Numbered from the stretch's first letter, positions 1 to 9,233 are shown. The stretch: DNA of 64,000 nt from Microbacterium sp. zg-B96 (GCF_030246865.1 NZ_CP126738.1:3286001-3350000); one strand, 5' to 3'. Notes: generated by a model from the letters alone, not told the origin. Program-made: numbers and translations.

Positions 1-497
1 CCGAGCGCCCCGCCGGCCACCCACGCCCACCACGCCGCGATCACCGGCGGCTGCGCCGACAGAGTCGCCAGCGACGGGAAGATGCCGAAGCTCACGGCGA
101 AGGGCAGGATCGACAGCGGCGTTGATTTGAGTCCGGCGTTGTACGCCCACGCCGAGGCGAGGGCGACGGCGTGGGCGACCAGCATGCCGAGCCCGAGGAA
201 CGCCGACAGTACGAGCGCCACCGCGAGGGCTGCGACCGCGGCGATCCAGGCGGTGCGCGCGGTCACCTCGCCTCGTACGAGCGGTTTGTCGGTGCGGCCG
301 ACCGCGGTGTCGCGCCCGCTGTCGATCGCATCGTTGGAGATGCCGACCGACAACTGGCCGCACAGCACGGCGGCGCCCAGCAGCGCGATGCGCCCCGGGT
401 CCAGGCCCGCCGCGATGCCCAACGCCAGCGCCAGCACCGTGACCACGACCGACGGGCCGGGGTGCGATGCGCCCCACAGCGCCCGAAGCGTGCTCAC
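1..497 (-). CDS. UbiA-family prenyltransferase, C-terminus cut off by window edge
   Basis: The reverse strand is open from a GTG at 497 to the window edge, giving about 165 residues. The protein is hydrophobic with several membrane segments and contains SNDAIDSGRDTAVGRTDKPL near residue 50. That matches the Asp-rich N(D)xxDxxxD motif with following Arg/Lys residues by which UbiA-type enzymes bind Mg-prenyl diphosphate. The family transfers prenyl chains to aromatic or other acceptors in the membrane, for example in quinone or heme A synthesis. The substrate cannot be read from this fragment, and only the first half of the protein is present. It is oriented with clpB but 60 bp beyond that gene's end, so a shared transcript is uncertain. 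Confidence 0.75.
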   Translation of the reverse strand, partial: MSTLRALWGASHPGPSVVVTVLALALGIAAGLDPGRIALLGAAVLCGQLSVGISNDAIDSGRDTAVGRTDKPLVRGEVTARTAWIAAVAALAVALVLSAFLGLGMLVAHAVALASAWAYNAGLKSTPLSILPFAVSFGIFPSLATLSAQPPVIAAWWAWVAGGAL

Positions 498-557
498 GCC
501 ACGATGCTCTCACGTGCGTGAGCACGAGCACGGTCTGGCGCGGAGCCGGGCGCGGGT

Positions 558-2759
558 TCAGTCGTCGAGCAGCTCCGCCTCGATCACGTCGTCGTCCACG
601 ACCGTCTCGGCAGGGCCGTCACTGGTGAGCACGAGCGCCGAACCGTCTGCCGCGACATCCACCCGCACCAGGTCGCCGTCGTGCACCCCGCCGCCGAGGA
701 TCGCCATCGCGAGGCGGTCCTGGATCTCGGATTGGATGAGCCGGCGCAGCGGGCGCGCCCCGAAGAGCGGGTCGTAGCCGCGTTCGGCCAGCCACGCCCT
801 GGCATCCGGGGTGACCGCCAGCGTGAGCCGGCGGTCCTTCAGCCGGCGCTGCAGCGCATCGACGGACAGCTCCACGATCTGGGCCAGATCGTCCTGGGTC
901 AGCGCCTGGAACACCACGACGTCGTCGAGCCGGTTGACGAACTCGGGGCGGAACGCCTGACGCACCAGCGTCAGCACCTGCTCCCGCTTCTCCGGGAACG
1001 ACAGGGTCGGGTCGATCAGGATCGGCGAACCCAGGTTCGACGTGAGGATCAGGATCACGTTCTTGAAGTCGACCGTGCGGCCCTGACCGTCGGTTAGCCG
1101 CCCGTCGTCCATCACCTGCAGCAGCACATCGAAGACCTCGGGATGCGCCTTCTCCACCTCGTCCAGCAGCACCACCGAGTATGGCCGACGACGCACCGCC
1201 TCGGTCAGCTGCCCGCCCTGCTCGTAGCCGATGTACCCGGGAGGGGCACCGACCAGCCGGGACACCGAGTGCTTCTCGCCATACTCCGACATGTCGATGC
1301 GCACCATGGCGTGCTCGTCGTCGAAGAGAAACTCCGCCAGCGCCTTGGCAAGCTCCGTCTTTCCGACTCCGGTGGGGCCGAGGAACAGGAACGACCCGGT
1401 CGGCCGGTTGGGGTCGCTGATGCCGGCGCGCGAGCGGCGCACGGCGTCGGACACGGCCTTGACGGCCTCCCGCTGCCCGATGATGCGCTTGCCGAGCTCG
1501 CCCTCCAGATGCAGCAGCTTCTCGGTCTCGCCCTGCAACAGGCGTCCCAGGGGGATGCCGGTCCACGCGGCGATGACGGCGGCGATGTCCTCGTCGGTCA
1601 CCTGGTCGCCCACCATGCGCTCGCCCTCGGCACCTTCGGCGCGCTCGGCTTCCATCAGCTGGCGCTCCAGCGCCGGGATCTCGGCGTACAGCAGCCGCGA
1701 GGCACGCTCGAGGTTGCCCTCGCGCTGCGCCCGCTCGGCGTCGACGCGGGCGGCGTCGAGCTTGGTCTTCAGGTCGCCGACGCGGTTCAGCGACGCACGC
1801 TCGCGCTCCCAGCGCGCCTGCAGTTCGCCCAGCTTCTCGCGCTCGGCGGCGAGGGTCTCGCGCAGCGCGGCGAGCCGCTCCTTCGACGCGGCATCCTTCT
1901 CCTTCTTCAGCGCCAGCTCTTCCAGTCCCAGCCGGTCGACGTGGCGGCGCAGCTCGTCGATCTCCAGGGGCGCGGAGTCGATCTCCATGCGCAGCCGTGA
2001 CGCCGCCTCGTCGATCAGGTCGATGGCCTTGTCCGGCAGCTGCCGGGCGGCGATGTACCGGTTGGACAGGGATGCCGCAGCCACCAGCGCCGCGTCGGCG
2101 ATGGCGACCTTGTGGTGCGCCTCGTACCGCTCCTTCAACCCGCGCAGGATCGCGATCGTGTCCTCGACGCTCGGCTCCCCCACGTACACCTGCTGGAAGC
2201 GACGCTCCAGCGCGGCATCCTTCTCGATGAACTGGCGGTATTCGTCCAGCGTCGTGGCGCCGATCAGGCGCAGCTCACCGCGGGCGAGCATGGGCTTGAG
2301 CATGTTGGATGCCGCGACCGAGCCTTCGCCGCCGCCGGCTCCCATGAGCACATGCAGCTCGTCGATGAAGGTGATGATCTGCCCGTCGGACTCGGTGATC
2401 TCCTTGAGCACGCTCTTGAGGCGCTCTTCGAACTGGCCGCGGTACATCGCCCCGGCCACCAGCGCGGAGATGTCGAGGGCGACGAGTTCCTTGCCCTTGA
2501 GCGAGTCGGCGACGTCGCCGGCGACGATGCGCTGGGCGAGGCCCTCGACGACGGCGGTCTTGCCGACGCCTGGCTCGCCGATGAGCACGGGGTTGTTCTT
2601 GGTGCGGCGCGTGAGCACCTGGCTGATCCGACGGATCTCGCTGTCGCGACCGATCACGGGATCGAGCTTGCCGTGGCGGGCGCGGTCGGTGAGGTTGATC
2701 CCGAACTGCTCGAGGGCGCTCTTGGACTCCTCCTGCCCTGGTTGCTGCGTAGCGTTCAT
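558..2759 (-). CDS. clpB: ClpB-type AAA+ disaggregase lacking the N domain
   Basis: This 733-aa Hsp100 chaperone rescues aggregated protein together with DnaK. AAA-1 has Walker A GEPGVGKT at about 61-68 and Walker B FIDELH near 131. A long coiled-coil middle domain (about 270-400, rich in Lys/Glu/Arg) identifies ClpB rather than ClpA or ClpC. AAA-2 has GPTGVGKT at about 461-468 and a DEVEKAHP Walker B near 530. Full-length ClpB is usually about 860 aa. Here the Clp_N repeat domain is missing and the protein starts just before the segment that normally links it to AAA-1. A HAIR operator lies 30 bp upstream and hspR is in the same window, so heat-shock control by HspR is likely. The acidic C-terminus (EAELLDD) is intact. 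Confidence 0.95.
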   Translation of the reverse strand: MNATQQPGQEESKSALEQFGINLTDRARHGKLDPVIGRDSEIRRISQVLTRRTKNNPVLIGEPGVGKTAVVEGLAQRIVAGDVADSLKGKELVALDISALVAGAMYRGQFEERLKSVLKEITESDGQIITFIDELHVLMGAGGGEGSVAASNMLKPMLARGELRLIGATTLDEYRQFIEKDAALERRFQQVYVGEPSVEDTIAILRGLKERYEAHHKVAIADAALVAAASLSNRYIAARQLPDKAIDLIDEAASRLRMEIDSAPLEIDELRRHVDRLGLEELALKKEKDAASKERLAALRETLAAEREKLGELQARWERERASLNRVGDLKTKLDAARVDAERAQREGNLERASRLLYAEIPALERQLMEAERAEGAEGERMVGDQVTDEDIAAVIAAWTGIPLGRLLQGETEKLLHLEGELGKRIIGQREAVKAVSDAVRRSRAGISDPNRPTGSFLFLGPTGVGKTELAKALAEFLFDDEHAMVRIDMSEYGEKHSVSRLVGAPPGYIGYEQGGQLTEAVRRRPYSVVLLDEVEKAHPEVFDVLLQVMDDGRLTDGQGRTVDFKNVILILTSNLGSPILIDPTLSFPEKREQVLTLVRQAFRPEFVNRLDDVVVFQALTQDDLAQIVELSVDALQRRLKDRRLTLAVTPDARAWLAERGYDPLFGARPLRRLIQSEIQDRLAMAILGGGVHDGDLVRVDVAADGSALVLTSDGPAETVVDDDVIEAELLDD

Positions 2760-2788
2760 TCGTTCTCCTGAAATCTACGGGGCCCAAA

Positions 2789-2809
2789 CTTGAGCCTTTG
2801 TGACTCAAG
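2789..2809. promoter_or_regulatory. HAIR operator upstream of clpB
   Basis: Read on the minus strand this is CTTGAGT, 7 bp, GCTCAAG. It matches the HspR-associated inverted repeat consensus CTTGAGT-N7-ACTCAAG with one mismatch. It lies 30 bp upstream of the clpB start, the position expected for an HspR repressor site. Confidence 0.88.
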
Positions 2810-2904
2810 TTTATCATCGGGCCACCCGTGCGGCAATGCGGGTGCTCGCGCGCTGCAACCCTGCCTGCCCGCCAAGCGCGACCCCGACCCCGACAACCGA
2901 GGGC

Positions 2905-3879
2905 TCAGGCGGCGGGCTCGGCCTCCGCCTGAGTGCAGCAGAACCGCGCGCGGTACGCGGTGGGGGTGAGCCCCAGAGTGCGGGCGAAGTTCTGGCGCAG
3001 CACCGCGGCCGACCCGAAGCCCGACTCGTCGGCGATGCGGTCCAGCCCGAAATCGGTCTTCTCCAGCAGCCGCTGCGCGTGGATCAGCCGCTGCCGCGAC
3101 AGCCATGCGGCCGGGGTCGCGCCATGGTCGGCCTTGAACCGACGCGCGAACGTACGAGGTGACATGTGCGCGCGTGCCGCGAGCTGCTCGACGGACAGAT
3201 CCTCGCGCAGGTTCGCGATCATCCAGTCGGTCACCGGCGCGAGGGACTGGTTCGCGGCCAGGGGCAGTGGCTTGGCGATGAACTGCGCCTGGCCACCGTC
3301 GCGCTGCGGGGCGATCACCATACGTCGCGCGATGGTGTTGGTCATCTCGGCACCGAGCTCCTGGCGCAGCAGATGCAGGCAGGCATCCAACCCCGCCGCC
3401 GTCCCGGCGCTCGTGATGATCCGGCCGTCCTGCACGTACAGCACGTCGGGGTCGACGTCGATGTTCGGGTACATCCGCGCCATCTGATCGGCGTACATCC
3501 AGTGCGTCGTCGCGCGACGACCGTCCAGTACCCCGGCCGCGGCCAGCACGAACGATCCGCTGCAGACGCTGAGCACCCACGCGCCGCGGGCAACCGCCCG
3601 CCGCACGACGTCGAGCACGCGCGGGTCATTGTCGTGCCACCGCTCGTACGGCACCGGGGAGATCACCAGGAGGTCGGCTTCGTCGGCGAACGCCAGGTCC
3701 TCGTCGATGTTGATCGAGAAGCCGATCTTCGAGGGGACCGCGCCCGGATCGGGAGTCACGATGCGGAAGTCGAAGTTCGGAATGCCGTCGTCGGTGCGGT
3801 CCAGCCCGAACGCCTCGCAGGCCACGCCGAACTCGAACGGGGCGAACCCGGGCTGCACGACGCAGGCAACTGTTCTCAT
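2905..3879 (-). CDS. GlxA-family transcriptional regulator (DJ-1/PfpI domain plus AraC helix-turn-helix)
   Basis: The protein has 324 aa. Residues 1-180 form a DJ-1/PfpI-like (class I glutamine amidotransferase-like) fold, with the characteristic LSVCSGSFVLAAAGVLDG nucleophile-elbow segment near residue 100. Residues about 215-315 form a double AraC-type helix-turn-helix (MSPRTFARRFKADHG, then IADESGFGSAAVLRQNF). Such proteins activate genes in response to small metabolites, often nitrogen compounds; the inducer here is unknown. The start is the ATG at 3879, which begins the beta-strand VACVVQPGF typical of the family. An 18-bp perfect palindrome lies 28 bp upstream and is the best candidate for its own operator. 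Confidence 0.88.
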   Translation of the reverse strand: MRTVACVVQPGFAPFEFGVACEAFGLDRTDDGIPNFDFRIVTPDPGAVPSKIGFSINIDEDLAFADEADLLVISPVPYERWHDNDPRVLDVVRRAVARGAWVLSVCSGSFVLAAAGVLDGRRATTHWMYADQMARMYPNIDVDPDVLYVQDGRIITSAGTAAGLDACLHLLRQELGAEMTNTIARRMVIAPQRDGGQAQFIAKPLPLAANQSLAPVTDWMIANLREDLSVEQLAARAHMSPRTFARRFKADHGATPAAWLSRQRLIHAQRLLEKTDFGLDRIADESGFGSAAVLRQNFARTLGLTPTAYRARFCCTQAEAEPAA

Positions 3880-3906
3880 GGCAGTAATCCTACGTGGGAT
3901 GGCTGC

Positions 3907-3924
3907 ACTGCCACTAGTGGCAGT
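3907..3924. promoter_or_regulatory. 18-bp perfect palindrome in a divergent intergenic region
   Basis: The sequence ACTGCCACTAGTGGCAGT is identical to its reverse complement. It sits in the 71-bp gap between the GlxA-type regulator (minus) and the small gene at 3951 (plus). That is where an autoregulatory or divergent operator would lie. The assignment to the neighbouring regulator is inference. Confidence 0.6.
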
Positions 3925-3950
3925 TTGCGCCTTTCCGTAGTGTTTCTGCC

Positions 3951-4064
3951 ATGATCGCCATCCTGGTTTTCACCGCCCTCGGGGCCGTCGCGCTGGCCGC
4001 CTCGGTCGTCGAGCTTCGTCGCGACGGCTACCGCCGCGTGCCGACCGACCCCACCCGCCGCTGA
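3951..4064 (+). CDS. small single-span membrane protein (37 aa)
   Basis: An ATG at 3951 opens a 37-codon frame. The product has one hydrophobic segment (ILVFTALGAVALAASVV) followed by a short basic, Arg-rich tail ending in TRR. The layout suggests a membrane-anchored peptide with N-out/C-in topology. It is transcribed divergently from the GlxA-type regulator, with an 18-bp palindrome between them, so both could answer to that regulator. There is no clear ribosome binding site and I recognise no family. It could be a chance frame, although the clean hydrophobic-then-basic pattern argues against that. Confidence 0.5.
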   Translation: MIAILVFTALGAVALAASVVELRRDGYRRVPTDPTRR

Positions 4065-4097
4065 TCGACGCGATGCCCGCTGCCCGCGACCGGCGCG

Positions 4098-5228
4098 TCA
4101 GCGGGCGGTGAGCGACGCCACGGCATCCAGCAGGATGCCGGCAGAGCGCTGCCAGGTGAACTGCGCGATGTGGGCGGTGCCGTCCGCGATGACGCGGGCA
4201 CGCACCCCCTCGTCATCGAGCGTCGACACGGCCGCGGCGACGGCCGCGGGATCCCGTGGGTCGACATAGAGCGCGCCGGAACCGGCGACCTCGTGGAAGA
4301 TCTCCATGTCGCTGACCACGGCGGGCACCCCGAGCGCGAGGGCCTCGGCCAGCGGCAGGCCATACCCCTCGTCGAGACTCGTCGAGGCCAACACGGCGTG
4401 GTCGGCGAGGGCAGCGGCGTACTCGGCATCCGTCACGCCGTCGTGGAAGACCACCGCGCCGCCGGGCGCGAGCGCCTGCAGTTCGGCACGACGGGCGGGG
4501 GTGATGCGCGACAGCAGGTGCAGCGTGCGTCCCGGCAGCAGGCGCATCGCCCGCACCAGGGTGTCGACGTTCTTGTAGGGCATGAACGAGCCCATGTAGA
4601 CGATGTTGCGGACCGGCCCGTCGGTGCGCACGGCATCGGCACCGCCCGGCAGCAGGTCGGCCAGGCGCTGTGGCGCGTTGGGGATCACCACGACGCGGCG
4701 CTTGGTCAGCCGTGCGGCGGCGAACTGCCGGCGACTGGTCTCACTGACGGTGGCGACCAGATCCGCCGCGTTGAGGGTGACCCGCTGCGGCAGATAGCTC
4801 AGGTGGAACAGCCGCCAGCCCACTCGCACGAGCGCGGGCAGATCGCGCGGAGGGGTGCGGTGGCGGTAGTAGATGGTGTCGTGCAGCGTCAGGATCAGCT
4901 TGAACCGACGCCCCAGCGACCCGATCGTCTGCATGGGAGAAAAGACGACATCGGGCTCGAAGCGGTTCAGCAGCCGGGCGGTGAAAGGCTCCCACCACGA
5001 CGTGGGTGCATGCAGCGCCAGCGTCTGCGCGCCGTCTGGCAGCAGCGGCAGCTGCGCCTCGTCGTGCACCAGGTAGGTCACCTCCACGCCGCGGTCGGCG
5101 GCCATCGCATGCACAGCGGCGGCGAGCTCGGCGGAGTAACGGCTGATGCCGTCGTGGAAATCGGTGCGGATGTAGCGGGCGTCGAAGAAAAGGCGGATGC
5201 CGCCGCTCTCGGCTGCCCCCGCGCTCAC
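4098..5228 (-). CDS. GT4-family glycosyltransferase
   Basis: This 376-aa retaining glycosyltransferase has the GT-B fold. The C-terminal nucleotide-sugar domain carries the E-x7-E motif DEGYGLPLAEA near residue 290, after NIVYMGSFMPYKNVDTLVRA. The N-terminal domain contains DARYIRTDFHDGISRYSAEL, which resembles mannosyl- and rhamnosyltransferases of surface polysaccharide synthesis. No signal peptide is visible, so it acts in the cytosol or at the inner membrane face. Its start overlaps the stop of the upstream glycosyltransferase gene by 4 bp (ATGA), so the two are translationally coupled and probably work on the same glycan or glycolipid. Donor and acceptor cannot be told from sequence. Confidence 0.85.
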   Translation of the reverse strand: MSAGAAESGGIRLFFDARYIRTDFHDGISRYSAELAAAVHAMAADRGVEVTYLVHDEAQLPLLPDGAQTLALHAPTSWWEPFTARLLNRFEPDVVFSPMQTIGSLGRRFKLILTLHDTIYYRHRTPPRDLPALVRVGWRLFHLSYLPQRVTLNAADLVATVSETSRRQFAAARLTKRRVVVIPNAPQRLADLLPGGADAVRTDGPVRNIVYMGSFMPYKNVDTLVRAMRLLPGRTLHLLSRITPARRAELQALAPGGAVVFHDGVTDAEYAAALADHAVLASTSLDEGYGLPLAEALALGVPAVVSDMEIFHEVAGSGALYVDPRDPAAVAAAVSTLDDEGVRARVIADGTAHIAQFTWQRSAGILLDAVASLTAR

Positions 5229-6439
5229 GGCTTGACCGGCTCGCCCCGATACAGCGCCTCGAACGTGTCGAGGGTGCGGGCGATGTCGTGGATCTCGACA
5301 CCCTTGAGCGAGGCCTGCTGCATCGCCAGGAACTGCTCGGGCGACAAGGTCAGCACGCGGGTGAGCTTGAGGGCCAGGTCATCGGCATCCCGCGGGCGGA
5401 ACAGCCAGCCGTTCACGCCGTCCTGCACGAGGTGCGGCAGGGCGAGCGCATCGGCGGCGACGACGGGCAGGCCCGAGGCCATGGCCTCCATCGTCGCGAT
5501 CGACTGCAGCTCGGCGATCGACGGCATCGCGAACACGCTCGCACGCGAATAGAGCGAACGCAGTTCGTCCTCGTCCACACGACCGTGGAACCGCACCTGC
5601 TCACTCAGACCCAGCTGTGCCGCGAGGGTGTCCAGCGACTTGCGCTGGTCGCCGCCGCCGACGATGTCGACGGTCACGTCGAGGGCGGGGTCGAGCTTGG
5701 CCACCGCGTGCAGCAGCGTGTCGATGTGCTTCTCGGTGGTCAGACGCCCGACGAACAGGATGCGGTTGACCTCACGCGGAGCCAGATGAGGCGTGTAGTT
5801 GGCCGCGTCGATGCCGCAGCTGATCGGAATCACGCCGGAGATGTCGATGGTCGACTCGAGGAAGTCCGCGGCGCGCCGGGTGGGAGTGGTGACGGCCCGC
5901 GCGATGGTGAACGTCCGCTCGGCGTCGTCCCACGCTGCTTTGAGGAACACCTTGTCCAGCAGGGGCGGCAGCGTCGTGTAGTCGAGGATGTTCTCGGCCA
6001 TGATGTGGTTGGTGGCGACCACCGGGATGCCGCGCTGCTTGGCGATGCGGGACATGCCTCGCCCGATGATGATGTGCGACTGGATGTGCACCACGTCGGG
6101 GCGCACAGCGCTGAGGATGCGGCGCGAGTAGTACTTGGCGCGCCACGGCCAGACGAAGCGCAACCAGTCGTGCGGGGGCCAGCGCACGGAAGGCAGGCGG
6201 TGCACGGTGAGGGGGACGCCCTCGATCACTTCGGTGGCCGGCGGCGTCCGCCGGTACTGCCGGGCGGGGGCGACGACATGCACTTCGTGGCCACGGGTCG
6301 CCAAACCTGCCGCGAGGCGTTCGGCGAAGCGTGCCGCACCGTTGACGTCGGGGGCGAACGTGTCGCAAGCCATGACGATCTTCAGGGGGCGGCGAGGACC
6401 AGCGGGGTGCGCGGGTTCGGGTGTCGCGGGGGAAGTCAC
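5225..6439 (-). CDS. GT4-family glycosyltransferase (PimB/MgtA-like)
   Basis: The protein has 404 aa. It begins from a GTG at 6439 with a Pro-rich leader, then KIVMACDTFAPDVNGAARFAERLA, the N-terminal signature of actinobacterial GT4 mannosyltransferases. The donor-binding domain has RILFVGRLTTEKHIDTLLHA and the E-x7-E motif AELQSIATMEAMASGLPVV. The nearest families transfer mannose or glucose to lipid acceptors (phosphatidylinositol mannosides, glycosyl-diacylglycerol), which suggests a membrane glycolipid role; this is inference. It is the first gene of a two-gene operon with the glycosyltransferase at 4098. Confidence 0.85.
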   Translation of the reverse strand: MTSPATPEPAHPAGPRRPLKIVMACDTFAPDVNGAARFAERLAAGLATRGHEVHVVAPARQYRRTPPATEVIEGVPLTVHRLPSVRWPPHDWLRFVWPWRAKYYSRRILSAVRPDVVHIQSHIIIGRGMSRIAKQRGIPVVATNHIMAENILDYTTLPPLLDKVFLKAAWDDAERTFTIARAVTTPTRRAADFLESTIDISGVIPISCGIDAANYTPHLAPREVNRILFVGRLTTEKHIDTLLHAVAKLDPALDVTVDIVGGGDQRKSLDTLAAQLGLSEQVRFHGRVDEDELRSLYSRASVFAMPSIAELQSIATMEAMASGLPVVAADALALPHLVQDGVNGWLFRPRDADDLALKLTRVLTLSPEQFLAMQQASLKGVEIHDIARTLDTFEALYRGEPVKP

Positions 6440-6583
6440 GGAGGGTGGCTGCCTATCTCTGCGTCGCGCCGCGGGGTATGACGACGCGGCCCCACTCTAC
6501 CGGAGCACCACCGGCAACCTGCGAAGGCGCCACTCGGGGCCGACGCATAGCCGCGCACCGCGGCATCCCCCTACCCTGGATCC

Positions 6584-7177
6584 ATGTCCCGACTGCAGGC
6601 CGACGCCGATCCCGCCCGATGGGTGCCGGTCACCGGCTCACTCGGATTCAAGGGCCGCCGCCACCGCAAGGCGGCGATCCGGATGCTGATGGAGCAGGCG
6701 AACACCGCGCTGCGCTCGCAGCCCCGACCGGGCAGCGGCTTCGCGGCGTGGGCGGTGAGCCAGGCGGCACCGCTGCTCATGCGCAAGGCGGATGGCCGCG
6801 TGCTGGTGTGGGTGTGGAAGGACGACCCGGAGCTGCTCGTGGCGATGGCACAGATCCAGCAGGCCACCCCCCAGCTGCGCGCATCGCGCGCGATGATGCC
6901 GATGGAGTACGACGACACCGAGTCGTTCCGCAATCCCTACCTCGGCGTGGGCGAAAAGCTGGCGATGACGCTGCCCAGCGATGCCAAGACGCCCCCGTTC
7001 GTCACCTACACATGGGATACCGGCACGCAGTTCGTGACGCTGACCGCGGTGTGCAGCGATCGGGAGCGGGTGGGCACCGTGGTCGCCGCCATCGACGACG
7101 TCGCCCGCACGCTGCGCATCGTCGACGACCTGCCGGTGGGCTCCTCCCCCGACGTGCTGCGCATCGAGCCCCGCTGA
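6584..7177 (+). CDS. conserved hypothetical protein (197 aa)
   Basis: I do not recognise a family. The 197-aa product starts at an ATG at 6584 and has no signal peptide or membrane segment. The N-terminal third is basic (FKGRRHRKAAIRMLMEQANTAL). The rest is mixed alpha/beta with aromatic patches (VLVWVWKDDPEL, FVTYTWDTGTQFVTLTAVCSD) that suggest a small soluble beta-sheet domain. It lies alone on the plus strand between minus-strand genes, so its neighbours give no functional clue. Codon use matches the flanks, with no sign of transfer. Confidence 0.7.
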   Translation: MSRLQADADPARWVPVTGSLGFKGRRHRKAAIRMLMEQANTALRSQPRPGSGFAAWAVSQAAPLLMRKADGRVLVWVWKDDPELLVAMAQIQQATPQLRASRAMMPMEYDDTESFRNPYLGVGEKLAMTLPSDAKTPPFVTYTWDTGTQFVTLTAVCSDRERVGTVVAAIDDVARTLRIVDDLPVGSSPDVLRIEPR

Positions 7178-7201
7178 GGGCACGCCGCGGCGGACGGGTG
7201 A

Positions 7202-8269
7202 TCAGTCGGCGGTCGGCCGCACCGACTCCCCCGACAACCACCGCACCCACCACGTGTGCGGGTCGCCGTCCAGCAGCAGGGCCCGCACCATCAACGTCAG
7301 CGGGATCGACAGGATCGCACCCAACGGCCCGATCACGAAGGTCCAGAACACGACGGAGAAGAAGCTCAGGGTCAGGCTCAGGTCCACCGCGTCACTGACG
7401 AACTTCGGCTGAATCATCACCTGCAGGGTGACGTTGACGACGCAGTAGATCGCGATCACCACGAGCATCAGCGGCCAGCCGCCCACCACCAGCGCCAGCA
7501 ACGCGGGCGGCACCAGCCCGATGATGAACCCGACGTTGGGGATGAAGTTGGTCACGAACGCGAGAATCGCCCAGACGAGGGGTGCCGGCACTCCCAGCGC
7601 CCACAGCGCGAGCCCGTCGATGACCGCCACGATCAGGCCGAAGCTGGCATTGACGACGTAGTACCGCCGCACCCCGGAGTTGAACTGCTGGAACCGGCGC
7701 ACCGTGGGGGCGATCCGCTCCCCGAGCTCCCGCTGCGCGTGGGCGTATCGCCCTGCGTCGGCGGCCATGAAGACCACGTAGGCGAAGACGAAGAACAAGG
7801 CGGTGAGGATGCTGAGGGTGGTGCCCCCGAGGGAGGCCGCCCAGTCGGTCAGGTTCGTGGGATCCAGGACCGACGCCGCGGCATCCGACGCCTCCTGCTG
7901 CACCCCGAGCCCGGCGAGCCACTGCGTGACGCTCTCGGCGGTGCTCACCAGCTGGTCTTGGGAATCGCGGACGAGCCCGACGAATTGCGCCCCGGCGATG
8001 TAGAGCAGCAGCGCCATGAGCGAGAGCACCGCGTACGCGACGAAGATCACCGCCGTGGTCGCCGCCCATCGCGGCCAGCCGCGGCGTTCGAGGGGACCAC
8101 GCGCGGGATGGCAGATGATGACGATGACGGCGGCAAGCGCGAGGGGTCCGACGATCTCCCGGGCCGCGTGGGCGCCCGCGAGGACGACCACCCCTGCCGC
8201 CAGCCCCAGTAGCATCCGCAATGACGGCGGAAGTGCGGCGGACGGGAGGGTCGGCGGCGGGCTTTTCAC
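7202..8269 (-). CDS. AI-2E family (PerM-like) transporter
   Basis: This integral membrane protein has about 355 aa and roughly eight hydrophobic segments. The C-terminal half has the family pattern LVWAILAFVTNFIPNVGFIIGLVPPALLALV, then VTLQVMIQPKFVSDAVDLSLTL and a final pore-like segment FWTFVIGPLGAILSIPLTLMV. The family was named for autoinducer-2 export, but members also act as Na+/H+ antiporters or efflux proteins, so no substrate is assigned. I chose the GTG at 8269 because a longer frame to 8389 would run into the divergent channel gene and would begin with an implausible Pro-rich stretch. Confidence 0.85.
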   Translation of the reverse strand: MKSPPPTLPSAALPPSLRMLLGLAAGVVVLAGAHAAREIVGPLALAAVIVIICHPARGPLERRGWPRWAATTAVIFVAYAVLSLMALLLYIAGAQFVGLVRDSQDQLVSTAESVTQWLAGLGVQQEASDAAASVLDPTNLTDWAASLGGTTLSILTALFFVFAYVVFMAADAGRYAHAQRELGERIAPTVRRFQQFNSGVRRYYVVNASFGLIVAVIDGLALWALGVPAPLVWAILAFVTNFIPNVGFIIGLVPPALLALVVGGWPLMLVVIAIYCVVNVTLQVMIQPKFVSDAVDLSLTLSFFSVVFWTFVIGPLGAILSIPLTLMVRALLLDGDPHTWWVRWLSGESVRPTAD

Positions 8270-8373
8270 GGGTTCCAGGCTACCCGCGCAGGTTGGCGGG
8301 GTCCCAGGTGCCGGGTGCGGGGCGGTGCGCGGGGACGGGGGACGCGGGGCTCGGCCGTCGCTATCGTGGCGGC

Positions 8374-9084
8374 ATGACGAAGTCGTCATCCGCGATCTCG
8401 CGGCGCACGCTGGTGTGGGAGGACCGCACGGCGTGGCCGATGTTCCTGCTGTCGATCGTCTTCTTCGCCTCCTGGGTGTGGCTTCTGGCGGACCCCTCGC
8501 TGTCGGCCGGCTGGACTGCGCTACTCACGGCCACCGTCATCGTGACCTGGGGCGCTTTCATCGCCGATTTCGTGGTGCGCCTGTCCCTCGCCGGCCATCG
8601 GCGGCAGTTCCTTCGCGAGCGCTGGTTCGAGGTGGCATCCCTCGTGGTGCCGTATCTGCGCCCGTTCGTGATCCTCGCGTACATCTGGCGGGTGCCCTGG
8701 TTCCGGGTGAGCCCGCAGCGGCGGCGCGCGCAGTACATCGTGATGGTGTCGATCTTCACCTTTCTGTTCGTGTTCACCGCCTCCGCGCTGGTCTGGCTCG
8801 TCGAGCGCGATGCGCCGGGCGCCAACATCGTGGACCTCGGGGATGCCATCTGGTGGGGTTTCGCAACGATCGCGACCGTCGGTTACGGCGACTTCGTGCC
8901 GGTGACCGTACTCGGCCGCGTCCTCGCCGTCGGCCTCATGATGGGCGGCCTGGTCGTGCTGGGCGTGACCAGCGGCACGATCATCTCTGCCCTGACAGAC
9001 CGGATCCACCGTGCCGGGGAGCGTCTCGCGCACGAGCACGAGGTGTCTGCGCCCGTGCCCGAGCAGCGGCGGGCCAAACCGTGA
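8374..9084 (+). CDS. potassium channel family protein (2TM pore, Ion_trans_2-like)
   Basis: The product has 236 aa. Four to six hydrophobic segments precede a K+ selectivity filter TVGYGD near residue 168, preceded by a pore helix (LGDAIWWGFATIA) and followed by an inner helix (VLAVGLMMGGLVVLGVTSGTIIS). The N-terminal part resembles a small voltage-sensor-like bundle, but Arg spacing is irregular, so voltage gating is doubtful. There is no cytoplasmic RCK domain; the C-terminus is a short charged tail. It is divergent from the AI-2E-type gene and is followed by a two-unit repeat array. Confidence 0.87.
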   Translation: MTKSSSAISRRTLVWEDRTAWPMFLLSIVFFASWVWLLADPSLSAGWTALLTATVIVTWGAFIADFVVRLSLAGHRRQFLRERWFEVASLVVPYLRPFVILAYIWRVPWFRVSPQRRRAQYIVMVSIFTFLFVFTASALVWLVERDAPGANIVDLGDAIWWGFATIATVGYGDFVPVTVLGRVLAVGLMMGGLVVLGVTSGTIISALTDRIHRAGERLAHEHEVSAPVPEQRRAKP

Positions 9085-9132
9085 CAGCCGACAGGGTGCG
9101 CATCCCCGGCAGCACGTTCCGCTCGGCGCGAC

Positions 9133-9164
9133 GAATACTCACTCGGCGGCACGAATACTCACTC
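9133..9164 (-). repeat. 20-bp repeat array A, 2 units
   Basis: Two copies of the core GAGTGAGTATTC read on the minus strand (9133-9144 and 9153-9164), spaced exactly 20 bp. The array lies between the channel gene and the SDR operon. It is one of three arrays with no gene stop codon inside it. No minus-strand gene ends here, so it may be an orphan left by a lost gene. Confidence 0.85.
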
Positions 9165-9183
9165 GACAGCTGCGTGCTAGGGT

Positions 9184-9203
9184 CATACCGACCGGGCGGT
9201 ATG
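9184..9203. promoter_or_regulatory. TetR-type operator, site 1 of 4
   Basis: The 20-bp dyad CATACCGACCGGGCGGTATG lies 31 bp upstream of the SDR start. Arms CATACCG/CGGTATG are perfect. The same dyad precedes the liv, phosphotransferase and ADH operons in this window. The most likely binder is the TetR protein encoded two genes downstream (9986-10570), which would be autoregulation. Confidence 0.8.
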
Positions 9204-9233
9204 GGTTCGGTGGGTATCGCGCGAGGAGGCGCT

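Noticed and set aside
1231..2793. Long plus-strand frame (520 codons) opposite clpB
   Set aside because: High-GC shadow with Ser/Arg-rich low-complexity product; the minus strand encodes an unmistakable ClpB.
3013..3033. Possible insertion-sequence end or attachment sites
   Set aside because: I found no transposase, integrase or paired direct repeats anywhere in the window that would support a mobile element here.
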